NCBI GenBank assembly: GCA_019914995.1
Contig: CM034141.1
Location: forward strand, 6,488,001-6,552,000
Source of the DNA: Acanthochlamys bracteata
Lineage: Eukaryota; Streptophyta; Magnoliopsida; Pandanales; Velloziaceae
DNA: 64,000 nt
Reading direction: 5' to 3'
A program made the position numbers and the translations under genes. Shown here one piece after another: positions 41,029-53,603 of the stretch. Each line of letters begins with the position of its first letter. The stretch's first letter is position 1. The notes below the pieces were generated by a model. The model saw nothing but the letters and a program-made list of their open reading frames with translations. It searched no databases and was not told the DNA's origin.

Positions 41029-44000
41029 TCAATATGTTTGGTTGAAATGAAGGAAACCGGATGGTTCTGGAGCTGCCATTCTTGACATAGACGCTTGACT
41101 ACTGAAAAACAAACAAGTAGACCAAACATATTGGTATTAACAACTTGTAATATACCGCATGATAACTGAACGGAGCCTCCTTAGAAAAACTTTACCTATT
41201 TAACATGTACGACGTCGGGATGGGTTTCATGGCCGCAACATCATTCATGCTGTGATCTTGAGACATCAAGGGCCAAAGAACTTCAAAGAGAAGGGACAGA
41301 AAGTTCAGAGCAAGCAGTGCCAGGTTAGCAACAGACACGATATATTCACATGACTCAAATCAAATTAATGATCCACAAACATAGTGTTCCTAGAGTAATA
41401 CAAAAGAAGTACTATTTCACCTTAGAATCCCAGGAAACTAAATGTTTAATATTGGCATATCGTAGAAGTGATATCATGAAAGAAAGATGGAATTCAAAAC
41501 TCTGCTAATTTTTGTAGCACCAGTGGAGAGATTGCATAGCTTTAAGTAAGGAGGTAAAGTAATAATTTTCCTTAAAATGTTGAACTCCACTTCAAAACTT
41601 AACGACTTACAACTAGAATTTGATCTTGTCATTCAGCAAAAGATTTGTCAAGATATTAAAGCTAGAAAGAAACTTACATGATGGTGTCGCATGACTCTGA
41701 AATCCGGAGCACAATAGAAGTTCCTGTTTTTTATTTCAAAATGAGATTCTCAGTTTGAGAGATAACATGTCTGCACATCTACATGTGTTCTTGGGCATAT
41801 GCAAAACAGAAAAACTAAAACTCACCTTCCCGTGTTGTGTGAGATCATTTGCACCTGCAGAATCATATCACGTGTACACACCAGTTAGACCTATATGTAT
41901 GGTAACCACGCATGCCAACTTACAAATATAAAAACCAGAAGTACTTAAGCAGGTTGCAGAACAAGCTACTCGTTATAAGTGCTGAAAACTGTGTGCATAT
42001 ACACACAAACATGCACAGCTAGAGAAACATGCATGTACATACCCAAAAGCAAGAGAAAGCATGAGAGAGTTAATTCCTCAAAGATGTAGGATAATGACTG
42101 AATAAGTATGAAAGGTATCTCCTAACATCTCATGAAAAATATCATCTCACAACCAAAATGACATCCTCAATTATCAGAGAGAATTTGAACATACCTGCTT
42201 CAGAAACACTTGGCTTGACTGCCAGTGTTAAGCCAAGAAAGTTGTCGTCTGATTCAGTTTCAAAGTCCCACAAATTAAGTTCAAGCTTTGGATTTGCTGC
42301 TGAAAGATTAAAACCAAAAGCAAACGTATGTAATACGTCTTCACTAAGAAAGCAACTATTATGTGAACAGTATCCTTCCAAACTGACTTCACAAAACTGA
42401 AAAAGTAAGAATCATTAGTTCACATCTTACCCTTCTGACTTCCTGTAAGTTCAAAATGAGTTTGAAGTGGAAATGGAACCCATGTACCCACCTGAAAAAA
42501 AGTTAGCCATAGACATATATAGAAGAATCATTATATAAACTGTTCAAGAGTCAGGGGAGAGAATAACAAGTAAGAGATTAATTACAAGAAAGAAGGGATG
42601 CTGCAGAGCCTGCTCAGCTGTTGGTCTCTTTTGTGGATCCCAAGAGCAAAGTTGCTAAATACAAATTATGTACAAAATCCATGAGATACAAGCTGTCACA
42701 TCAATAGATAAAAAATAAAAAAATCGTTAAAATGAAAATATTTTTGACATACAAGAATCAGGTCAATCGCTTCCAAGCTAGCATTGGGTATAAGTTCTGC
42801 GAGATTGGCTGCTGGAAACTGTAAAAGGAAATGCAGTGAGAAGAAACCATAAATCTGGAAGGTAATCAATCTGAAACTTACCTGGAAAAGCTTAAAATTG
42901 ATTGATCGGGAATAAATCATTCCTTCAGGCCAGACTGTGCTATCTGGGGTCCCAAGAACAGAGCATATTTTGCAAATCTGATCAGTCTCACTGCATGGCA
43001 ACAACATAATATGAAATGAAAGATTTTGGTACAATAAGAATACTGAAACCCTATAGTAAGAGTGTTTCATATGAACAGAATTAGTACAGCCATTTACCTT
43101 TCACCAGGAAAAAGAGGAGATAAAGTAAAAAGCTCTGCTATAATTGCACCAATAGCCCACATGTCTGCAGAGAAATACTAGAAGTCAGATGCTAGCGTTC
43201 AAGTAGCTCTTTATGGTCCTTGAGGAATTGGTACAACACATACCAATTGCAGGTGTATAGAATGAAGATTGCAGCAGCACCTCTGGAGCTCGGTACCTGG
43301 ACAAGATGACAGTTCCTTAGATACGTGTAGCAGCAGATAACACATCCTCAATTCCTCGGCATTCTATTCAGCTATTTATATATTTACTGAGGAAGAAATT
43401 GACTCACCATCTAGTGGAAACATAATCTGTATATGGAGGCTGCGACATTACCTCCCTCACCAATCCAAAGTCAGCAACTTTGATGATGTCATTTGTCACT
43501 AAGAGATTCTCTTCAAAAGTGAAAATTGCTATAGAATTTAGATACAGAAAATTCAGTTAAGCCAAATCCATAGGACACAGTAAGATTACCTGGTTTCAGA
43601 TCCCTATGGAAATAGCCACTCCCATGCATATAAGCAAGAGCCTGCAGAACTTGAGTCATTAAGTTTCGTATCTCTGACTCAGTGAATGCCCTTTGTCGAT
43701 CTCTCATAACTTGATATAGATTATATTCCTGAGTGCATATCCAAAGTCAGCGTAAGCTTCAGAGGGGGCATATAGCATTTTATAATTCTTACATCATGGT
43801 GATGCTGAACATCCAGAATTGTTTACTCTCCGTAAACGAATTGAAACAAAATTTGATGCCAGATAAAAGCGCATGTCAAACACCAAAAAGATCAAGCACT
43901 GATAGCAAGTAGTAGGGGTTGGATCCAACAGCAAGCAACCACAGCATGCATTACATTTTAGCACACGATATATACGTAATGGTGATGGTTTACGTGTGCG

Positions 44001-44768
44001 TTTTTAGCTTACTTTATAATCCATTGGTCTTGCACAATTCACATTCCCAATTAATGTGCATCAGAATACAACAGCCATGTTGCAAATACTAGTTCACTAA
44101 AAATAATCATCATTGATAGCTAGTCAAAGTTTCCTCCAGTTAACATAAAACAGCATTCTCACTTTCCATTTACTAAATGTAGAGATGTATTCCATATGAT
44201 TATTAGGAAGCTAGAGAAATACCCACCATGTATTCAAAAATAAAGAAGAGCTCGTGATTTTCCTGACAACCTCTCTCAACTTGATGATGTTCGGATGATT
44301 CAATTTACAAAGAGACTGCACGACAACAAAACATTGTTCCTATCAATACAAATTATATCACAAATGAATGCACTACTTGTCAGATCCTTAATCTTTGATG
44401 ATACCTAATACCTTAACTTCCTGCAGATTCATACATTCTTCCCAATAGTAAAACTTTCTCCTCATTTTCTTTACGGCAACCTGAAATTGTGTGATGATTA
44501 AAAATATAAAGAGAAACATAATTGATCTACTTCTACAGGAAGTTATCAAAAGAATTTAACGGAAAAAAAGGAAACTACAAAATACAAACTTACGATCTCC
44601 AACGTTTCTAAATTGAGGGCCTTATATACACATCCACAAGTTCCATCTCCGATCTCCTTCAACAATCTATACCTGAATTTCACATAAAGATCATCAACCA
44701 CACAATCTTTTTAAAAGCAACAAATAACCAAAAATTTAATCAATTAATCTAATTACTTACTTCTCCAT
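41029..44768 (-). pseudogene. MHK: MHK/CDKF-like Ser/Thr protein kinase, copy 1 (frameshift in exon 4)
   Basis: Homologue of Arabidopsis MHK, a plant RCK/MAK-type kinase related to CDKs and MAPKs. Seventeen coding exons on the minus strand (high to low): 44768-44761, 44672-44594, 44480-44412, 44315-44227, 43728-43590, 43510-43408, 43306-43254, 43164-43098, 42990-42882, 42818-42753, 42654-42586, 42491-42431, 42299-42195, 41854-41826, 41723-41678, 41280-41196, 41101-41029. Motifs: [10 protein letters not shown]-loop, VAVKKM catalytic lysine, [13 protein letters not shown], the TDY activation motif, [12 protein letters not shown] and LELNLWDF. Exon 4 has 89 bases where copy 2 has 90: one base is missing in the C-run near 44261, so translation leaves frame near residue 70 and stops soon after. 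It may be a true null allele or a sequence error. An intact reading would be about 416 residues. Confidence 0.85.
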
Positions 44769-45275
44769 TATTCTTAATTCCCCAAAAAAGAAATTACTAG
44801 CTCCACACTATCTCACTGAACTGGCAACTAAATCCTAACACATCAATCCATAATAGATATGGATTCCATTCTACTAACTAGTAGACAGAGACCGCTCGTA
44901 GCAGCGAACGAGATGTTCGAATCTTCAAAAATTGTTCGATCAAATTCCGCCTGAAACAAAATCGTCATTGCTTGATTCTTCAGCTTCTTTAAAGCTGCGA
45001 TCTAAAATCAATCAATATCATCTGCATAAAAAAAAAATATCCAAATTATTGAATCAAACAGGATTGGGATTTGATCGATCTAAAGAAATGGAGAAAGATT
45101 TAGAAAGATAAGTACGGACCGCGTCCCCTTAACCGATGAAAGCTGCCTGCTGACCTCCGTCCGTCGCCGTTTATGGCTTTGATTTCCAAACTCCCCCCTT
45201 CGTTCCCTTCTTTCTTTCGTTTCGTTGTTCTCTATAGCTTTCTCTCGAGATCAAAGGGGAAGTTATACAAGCGGT

Positions 45276-45281
45276 CACGTG
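45276..45281. promoter_or_regulatory. G-box (CACGTG) upstream of MHK copy 1
   Basis: Palindromic CACGTG about 510 bases upstream of the ATG, in the probable promoter or leader region. G-boxes bind bZIP and bHLH factors. Duplicated in the second unit. Function inferred only. Confidence 0.35.
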
Positions 45282-45849
45282 CAAAAGGCGTGCTTTCATA
45301 TATATATTTTTAATTTAATTTATGAGAAATTATTAATACATAATTTTTTGGAAAGTTAGAAGAAAAATTGCCGAAAGATTAGACGTATATCGCCGAAAGA
45401 TTTGGTTTTAAATATGTGGTGATGAAGAATATTTTTTTTTTAGAAACTTTATATTGATTAAAAACTGTATTTATTGACTGAGTGGTTTAAGTTAGTTAGA
45501 TTGTTCTTTTTACAGAAAAATCTAAGATTAATTTCTTAAAATTTGTTTTTTTTGTTTGGATCCATCGAAGAGAAAATGAAAATTTTTTATTGATGAGGAT
45601 TAGTATGAGATTTGTTTAACTTTTTTATGAGAGAGAGAGGGTGAGAGAGAAAAATTAAAATAATAATTGCGATGATGGGGATAGCTAACCGTCTAGATAA
45701 AGCCAATGCAAGATATCCATATCTGATTATAAAGTAGGGAATTTTGGAGATATTCTATTTCTATTGGGCTTTGAACCAGTTGGCCCATACATCATACAGG
45801 CCTGATTTATTGCGCTCCAATTCATCTGTACGTGCATGTCTTTGCAACC

Positions 45850-46075
45850 CAACTTTTAAATTTTAATTTTTTAATATATATTTTATAAATATATAAAATA
45901 TATTTAAAATTTTTAAAATTATAAAAAAGTTTTACATAATAAAATTTTTTATTATATATTTTTATTGTTCTTTTAAAAATAAAAAAATAAAACTTATTTT
46001 TAAAAAATATAAAAACTTATTTATTCTAAAAAAAATTTATTTGATTAGCACTTTCAAACCATCCGCTCAGTGAAT
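45850..46075. repeat. AT-rich family A element in duplication unit 1
   Basis: Best-preserved family A copy, with TTTTTAATATATATTTTATA in the left arm and a complementary A-rich right arm, ending near CACTTTCAAACCATCC. Its duplicate lies at about 51970-52195. Confidence 0.5.
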
Positions 46076-46097
46076 GCGGAAGTTCCGTAGCTATTCT

Positions 46098-46612
46098 TAG
46101 GAGTGGCAAATTTCAACCCGACCTGAGACCGATCCGAAAAAGTTAGGTTCGGGTCAACATTTAGTCGGGTTCGGATCGACCCGAAAATGACTCGAAATTT
46201 TAAACGGACTCGGATTGACCCGTTTAACTATTTATATAACATATATTACTTAATAATTAGAAAATAATAGCAAAAAATTTGAATTTAATTTGTATATGTA
46301 TATATATATATTAATTTATCTTAATTTAACTAATTTTTATTTAATTTATAAAATTTGTCAAAATTAATATTTTTCTTTTTAAATATATCATAATTAATAA
46401 TTTATATATATTATTATTAAAAATTAATATTTATTATTTTTATTTTTATTATTATATGAGTCGATCCGAATTTAATCCGGTTATAAATAGGTTGGATTAG
46501 GGTTAATAATTTTAACCCATATAAATAAATAGATCGGATTAGAATTAACAAATTTTGACCCGATTATTATATGATCGAACCGAATGACTCGGGAACTCAA
46601 TTGCCACCTCTA
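46098..46612. mobile_element. Non-autonomous hAT-type MITE (unit 1)
   Basis: 515-base element with imperfect terminal inverted repeats, TAGGAGTGGCAA at the left and TTGCCACCTCTA at the right. It is flanked by 8-base direct repeats GCTATTCT (46090-46097) and GCTACTCT (46613-46620) with one mismatch, as expected for a hAT target site duplication. Both subterminal regions hold GGGTTCGG, GACCCG and GATCCGAA-like motifs. No transposase frame. It predates the tandem duplication because both units carry it. Confidence 0.8.
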
Positions 46613-47147
46613 GCTACTCTATAGTCTGGTTTCTCTTGAACTTTTTAAAATATATTTCATTCATTCCAGCCCGACAATAAAGACAAAAGCACATAATCTA
46701 CAAACAGAAATCCAATAAACAGGAGACGAAGACAACAACGTAATAAGAGAGTATTAACATTATAAATCCATGCAAGATATACCTTGTGCTGATTGACCCA
46801 AAAACCAAAAAAATAGAAATATGTATCTGAGAAGGAAAATTCTCCTATGCCACTATATTTCACTTCATTAAAAAAATATATCTGAATTTATCTTTAATAT
46901 CATATTGGAAAACAGGAAAAAAAAAAACAACAGGAAAACAAAATTGGATACTGTACAACGTTTGCATGATCACCTCCCTTTTTTTTTATTTGATCACGCC
47001 AATGTGAATCATTTCTGTGATCCAACAAAGAAAAGGAAAAATAACAAAGGTAACAAATATTAAACTGGTTTGTAAAGTATTTACTGAAAAAATGACCCTG
47101 CTGGAAGGGTAAGAAAATGGCTAACATTGGACCAAATGAGCAGCTGT

Positions 47148-50100
47148 TCAATATGTTTGGTTGAAATGAAGGAAACCGGATGGTTCTGGAGCTGCCATTC
47201 TTGACATAGACGCTTGACTACTGAAAAACAAACAAGTAGACCAAACATATTGGTATTAACAACTGTAACATACCGCATGATAACTGAACGGAGCCTCCTT
47301 AGAAAAACTTTACCTATTTAACATGTACGACGTCGGGATGGGTTTCATGGCCGCAACATCATTCATGCTGTGATCTTGAGACATCAAGGGCCAAAGAACT
47401 TCAAAGAGAAGGGACAGAAAGTTCAGAGCAAGCAGTGCCAGGTTAGCAACAGACACGATATATTCACATGACTCAAATCAAATTAATGATCCACAAACAT
47501 AGTGTTCCTAGAGTAATACAAAAGAAGTACTATTTCACCTTAGAATCCCAGGAAACTAAATGTTTAATATTGGCATATCGTAGAAGTGATATCATGAAAG
47601 AAAGATGGAATTCAAAACTCTGCTAATTTTTGTAGCACCAGTGGAGAGATTGCATAGCTTTAAGTAAGGAGGTAAAGTAATAATTTTCCTTAAAATGTTG
47701 AACTCCACTTCAAAACTTAACGACTTACAACTAGAATTTGATCTTGTCATTCAGCAAAAGATTTGTCAAGATATTAAAGCTAGAAAGAAACTTACATGAT
47801 GGTGTCGCATGACTCTGAAATCGGAGCACAATAGAAGTTCCTGTTTTTTTATTTCAAAATGAGATTCTCAGTTTGAGAGATAACATGTCTGCACATCTAC
47901 ATGTGTTCTTGGGCATATGCAAAACAGAAAAACTAAAACTCACCTTCCCGTGTTGTGTGAGATCATTTGCACCTGCAGAATCATATCACGTGTACACACC
48001 AGTTAGACCTATATGTATGGTAACCACGCATGCCAACTTACAAATATAAAAACCAGAAGTACTTAAGCAGGTTGCAGAACAAGCTACTCGTTATAAGTGC
48101 TGAAAACTGTGTGCATATACACACAAACATGCACAGCTAGAGAAACATGCATGTACATACCCAAAAGCAAGAGAAAGCATGAGAGAGTTAATTCCTCAAA
48201 GATGTAGGATAATGACTGAATAAGTATGAAAGGTATCTCCTAACATCTCATGAAAAAATATCATCTCACAACCAAAATGACATCCTCAATTATCAGAGAG
48301 AATTTGAACATACCTGCTTCAGAAACACTTGGCTTGACTGCCAGTGTTAAGCCAAGAAAGTTGTCGTCTGATTCAGTTTCAAAGTCCCACAAATTAAGTT
48401 CAAGCTTTGGATTTGCTGCTGAAAGATTAAAACCAAAAGCAAACGTATGTAATACGTCTTCACTAAGAAAGCAACTATTATGTGAACAGTATCCTTCCAA
48501 ACTGACTTCACAAAACTGAAAAAGTAAGAATCATTAGTTCACATCTTACCCTTCTGACTTCCTGTAAGTTCAAAATGAGTTTGAAGTGGAAATGGAACCC
48601 ATGTACCCACCTGAAAAAAAGTTAGCCATAGACATATATAGAAGAATCATTATATAAACTGTTCAAGAGTCAGGGGAGAGAATAACAAGTAAGAGATTAA
48701 TTACAAGAAAGAAGGGATGCTGCAGAGCCTGCTCAGCTGTTGGTCTCTTTTGTGGATCCCAAGAGCAAAGTTGCTAAATACAAATTATGTACAAAATCCA
48801 TGAGATACAAGCTGTCACATCAATAGATAAAAAATAAAAAAATCGTTAAAATGAAAATATTTTTTGACATACAAGAATCAGGTCAATCGCTTCCAAGCTA
48901 GCATTGGGTATAAGTTCTGCGAGATTGGCTGCTGGAAACTGTAAAAGGAAATGCAGTGAGAAGAAACCATAAATCTGGAAGGTAATCAATCTGAAACTTA
49001 CCTGGAAAAGCTTAAAATTGATTGATCGGGAATAAATCATTCCTTCAGGCCAGACTGTGCTATCTGGGGTCCCAAGAACAGAGCATATTTTGCAAATCTG
49101 ATCAGTCTCACTGCATGGCAACAACATAATATGAAATGAAAGATTTTGGTACAATAAGAATACTGAAACCCTATAGTAAGAGTGTTTCATATGAACAGAA
49201 TTAGTACAGCCATTTACCTTTCACCAGGAAAAAGAGGAGATAAAGTAAAAAGCTCTGCTATAATTGCACCAATAGCCCACATGTCTGCAGAGAAATACTA
49301 GAAGTCAGATGCTAGCGTTCAAGTAGCTCTTTATGGTCCTTGAGGAATTGGTACAACACATACCAATTGCAGGTGTATAGAATGAAGATTGCAGCAGCAC
49401 CTCTGGAGCTCGGTACCTGGACAAGATGACAGTTCCTTAGATCGTGTAGCAGCAGATAACACATCCTCAATTCCTCGGCATTCTATTCAGCTATTTATAT
49501 ATTTACTGAGGAAGAAATTGACTCACCATCTAGTGGAAACATAATCTGTATATGGAGGCTGCGACATTACCTCCCTCACCAATCCAAAGTCAGCAACTTT
49601 GATGATGTCATTTGTCACTAAGAGATTCTCTTCAAAAGTGAAAATTGCTATAGAATTTAGATACAGAAAATTCAGTTAAGCCAAATCCATAGGACACAGT
49701 AAGATTACCTGGTTTCAGATCCCTATGGAAATAGCCACTCCCATGCATATAAGCAAGAGCCTGCAGAACTTGAGTCATTAAGTTTCGTATCTCTGACTCA
49801 GTGAATGCCCTTTGTCGATCTCTCATAACTTGATATAGATTATATTCCTGAGTGCATATCCAAAGTCAGCGTAAGCTTCAGAGGGGGCATATAGCATTTT
49901 ATAATTCTTACATCATGGTGATGCTGAACATCCAGAATTGTTTACTCTCCGTAAACGAATTGAAACAAAATTTGATGCCAGATAACAAGCGCATGTCAAA
50001 CACCAAAAAAGATCAAGCACTGATAGCAAGTAGTAGGGGGTTGGATCCAACAGCAAGCAACCACAGCATGCATTACATTTTAGCACACGATATATACGTA

Positions 50101-50891
50101 ATGGTGATGGTTTACGTGTGCGTTTTTAGCTTACTTTATAATCCATTGGTCTTGCACAATTCACATTCCCAATTAATGTGCATCAGAATACAACAGCCAT
50201 GTTGCAAATACTAGTTCACGAAAATAATCATCATTGATAGCTAGTCAAAAGTTCCCTCCAGTTAACATAAAACAGCATTCTCACTTTCCATTTACTAAAT
50301 GTAGAGATGTATTCCATATGATTATTAGGAAGCTAGAGAAATACCCACCATGTATTCAAAAATAAAGAAGAGCTCGTGATTTTCCCTGACAACCTCTCTC
50401 AACTTGATGATGTTCGGATGATTCAATTTACAAAGAGACTGCACGACAACAAAACATTGTTCCTATCAATACAAATTATATCACAAATGAATGCACTACT
50501 TGTCAGATCCTTAATCTTTGATGATACCTAATACCTTAACTTCCTGCAGATTCATACATTCTTCCCAATAGTAAAACTTTCTCCTCATTTTCTTTACGGC
50601 AACCTGAAATTGTGTGATGATTAAAAATATAAAGAGAAACATAATTGATCTACTTCTACAGGAAGTTATCAAAAGAATTTAACGGAAAAAAAGGAAACTA
50701 CAAAATACAAACTTACGATCTCCAACGTTTCTAAATTGAGGGCCTTATATACACATCCACAAGTTCCATCTCCGATCTCCTTCAACAATCTATACCTGAA
50801 TTTCACATAAAGATCATCAACCACACAATCTTTTTAAAAGCAACAAATAACCAAAAATTTAATCAATTAATCTAATTACTTACTTCTCCAT
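47148..50891 (-). CDS. MHK: MHK/CDKF-like Ser/Thr protein kinase, copy 2 (C-terminal frameshift)
   Basis: Same 17-exon structure as copy 1, shifted by about 6119-6123 bases; the start codon is in the 8-base exon 50891-50884. Exon 4 (50349-50438, 90 bases) is in frame and reads [15 protein letters not shown], so the kinase domain (P-loop, VAVKKM, HRDLKP, DFG, TDY, APE) is complete to about residue 300. Exon 15 (47796-47840) has 45 bases where copy 1 has 46: one C of the pair near 41704 is missing, so the frame changes near residue 356 and stops at the fifth codon of the next exon. The predicted product is about 368 residues instead of 416. The catalytic part could still work. RCK kinases phosphorylate Ser/Thr before proline and are activated at TxY; plant substrates are not deducible here. 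Confidence 0.85.
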
Positions 50892-51397
50892 TATTCTTAA
50901 TTCCCCAAAAAAGAAATTACTAGCTCCACACTATCTCACTGAACTGGCAACTAAATCCTAACACATCAATCCATAATAGATATGGATTCCATTCTACTAA
51001 CTAGTAGACAGAGACCGCTCGTAGCAGCGAACGAGATGTTCGAATCTTCAAAAATTGTTCGATCAAATTCCGCCTGAAACAAAATCGTCATTGCTTGATT
51101 CTTCAGCTTCTTTAAAGCTGCGATCTAAAATCAATCAATATCATCTGCATAAAAAAAAATATCCAAATTATTGAATCAAACAGGATTGGGATTTGATCGA
51201 TCTAAAGAAATGGAGAAAGATTTAGAAAGATAAGTACGGACCGCGTCCCCTTAACCGATGAAAGCTGCCTGCTGACCTCCGTCCGTCGCCGTTTATGGCT
51301 TTGATTTCCAAACTCCCCCCTTCGTTCCCTTCTTTCTTTCGTTTCGTTGTTCTCTATAGCTTTCTCTCGAGATCAAAGGGGAAGTTATACAAGCGGT

Positions 51398-51403
51398 CAC
51401 GTG
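51398..51403. promoter_or_regulatory. G-box (CACGTG) upstream of MHK copy 2
   Basis: Duplicate of the 45276 site in the same promoter context. Function inferred only. Confidence 0.35.
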
Positions 51404-51969
51404 CAAAAGGCGTGCTTTCATATATATATTTTTAATTTAATTTATGAGAAATTATTAATACATAATTTTTTGGAAAGTTAGAAGAAAAATTGCCGAAAGA
51501 TTAGACGTATATCGCCGAAAGATTTGGTTTTAAATATGTGGTGATGAAGAATATCTTTTTTTTTAGAAACTTTATATTGATTAAAAACTGTGTTATTGAC
51601 TGAGTGGTTTAAGTTAGTTAGATTGTTCTTTTTTACAGAAAAATCTAAGATTAATTTCTTAAAATTTGTTTTTTGTTTGGATCCATCGAAGAGAAAATGA
51701 AAATTTTTTATTGATGAGGATTAGTATGAGATTTGTTTAACTTTTTTATGAGAGAGAGAGGGTGAGAGAGAAAAATTAAAATAATAATTGCGATGATGGG
51801 GATAGCTAACCGTCTAGATAAAGCCAATGCAAGATATCCATATCTGATTATAAAGTAGGGAATTTTGGAGATATTCTATTTCTATTGGGCTTTGAACCAG
51901 TTGGCCCATACATCATACAGGCCTGATTTATTGCGCTCCAATTCATCTGTACGTGCATGTCTTTGCAAC

Positions 51970-52195
51970 CCAACTTTTAAATTTTAATTTTTTAATATAT
52001 ATTTTATAAATATATAAAATATATTTAAAATTTTTAAAATTATAAAAAAGTTTTACATAATAAAATTTTTTATTATATATTTTTATTGTTCTTTTAAAAA
52101 TAAAAAAATAAAACTTATTTTTAAAAAAATATAAAAACTTATTTATTCTAAAAAAAATTTATTTGATTAGCACTTTCAAACCATCCGCTCAGTGA
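51970..52195. repeat. AT-rich family A element in duplication unit 2
   Basis: Copy of 45850-46075 carried along in the duplication, with small differences in A-run length. Confidence 0.5.
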
Positions 52196-52219
52196 ATGCG
52201 GAAGTTCCGTAGCTATTCT

Positions 52220-52736
52220 TAGGAGTGGCAAATTTCAACCCGACCTGAGACCGATCCGAAAAAGTTAGGTTCGGGTCAACATTTAGTCGGGTTGGATCGT
52301 AGAAAATGACTTTCGAAAATTTTAAACGGACTCGGATTGACCCGTTTAACTATTTATATAACATATATTACTTAATAATTAGAAAATAATAGCAAAAAAT
52401 TTGAATTTAATTTGTATATGTATATATATATATTAATTTATCTTAATTTAACTAATTTTTATTTAATTTATAAAATTTGTCAAAATTAATATTTTTCTTT
52501 TTAAATATATCATAATTAATAATTTATATATATTATTATTAAAAATTAATATTTATTATTTTTATTTTAATTATTATATGAGTCGATCCGAATTTAATCC
52601 GGTTATAAATAGGTTGGATTAGGGTTAATAATTTTAACCCATATAAATAAATAGATCGGATTAGAATTAACAAATTTTGACCCGATTATTATATGATCGA
52701 ACCGAACTGACTCAGGAACTCGAATTGCCACCTCTA
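52220..52736. mobile_element. Non-autonomous hAT-type MITE (unit 2)
   Basis: Duplicate of the MITE at 46098-46612 with the same terminal inverted repeats and the same flanking 8-mers (52212-52219 and 52737-52744). The region after TTTAGTCGGGTT differs by several substitutions and indels from unit 1, more than the rest of the unit. Confidence 0.75.
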
Positions 52737-52776
52737 GCTACTCTATAGTCTGGTTTCTCTTGAACTTTTTTAAAAT

Positions 52777-53603
52777 AAATGATAGTTTTATCTATTTTAA
52801 AAAATAATTTTTATTTTTTATCTAAAAAAATAAAAATTAATAATAAAAAAATCTTTTTACATAAATTTTTTTTATTTATTAAATTTTTAAATAAATTCTT
52901 TATATACTTATAAAAATACATTAAAAAATAAAAAAATACTAATCAGCTTTTTGAGAAAAGCTTTTCCAAACGACACCGGAAATCAAGAAATTCAAAACCT
53001 TATACAGAGAAACCAACAGAATTACCAAGCCCGGCCCAATAAGACCCGAATAAAGGATTGAATACACTTCAATAACAAGTTCATTATCAGGAAATGTTTA
53101 TCTCGACAATAATTTCAAGTTATCACTATTCTTCTACTAATAAATGTCAGCATAACTCTGAGAAGAACATGTCGTGAGATTTAACTCTTACATTATATTT
53201 CAGAGATGTTTATCATGAATTACCTTTACCAAGCCAAAAAAACAAAAGGCTTACGTTCGTTCCCTTTTTTTTCTCTCCACTTCAGAGTATACAAGGAAAA
53301 AGATAAACCAATTATGTCCAGCATTTCTTCAACACCACTTAACATGATTCTCCAATTTCTCCAAAACTAGCTTCACAGGTGGTGTTGTTTGTTTTTTTTT
53401 CAGGTATTCTACAAAGCTGTATGCAACTTCTTCACAAAAACAATCATGCTTAAAGCATGAGCTCCAAGAGTCCCCCACTTGCTCAAACTTCTTCCAGACC
53501 TTTTTTATCTTTTGTTTTTGTCAATTTCCACTCACCATCGTTTTGCTTTGGCATGTTCTAACAAAACCAGTATTGACACTACTAGACAAAACATAAACAA
53601 AAC
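52777..53603. other. Spacer with AT-rich repeat, cyclin D 3' region
   Basis: An AT-rich family A block occupies about 52780-52990 and ends at CTTTTCCAAACGACACC. The remainder up to 53603 is the likely 3' UTR and downstream region of the minus-strand cyclin gene. No coding exons seen. Confidence 0.5.

Larger units (their letters stand above)
40536..46650. repeat. Tandem segmental duplication, unit 1 (6115 bp)
   Basis: The whole segment recurs directly adjacent at 46651-about 52776 in the same orientation, with an offset of 6115-6123 bases. The unit contains a complete MHK-like kinase gene with 3' UTR, promoter, an AT-rich repeat and a hAT-type MITE. The junction lies at CTTTTTAAAA/TATATTTCAT, with about 2 bases of microhomology between the outer flanks. 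By eye the copies differ mostly by single-base insertions or deletions, many in homopolymers. Confidence 0.95.
46651..52776. repeat. Tandem segmental duplication, unit 2
   Basis: Direct copy of 40536-46650. Differences are mainly one-base indels, plus a denser patch at about 52296-52320 inside the MITE. The right edge runs into unique sequence at TTTTTTAAAATA/AATGATAG. Confidence 0.95.
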
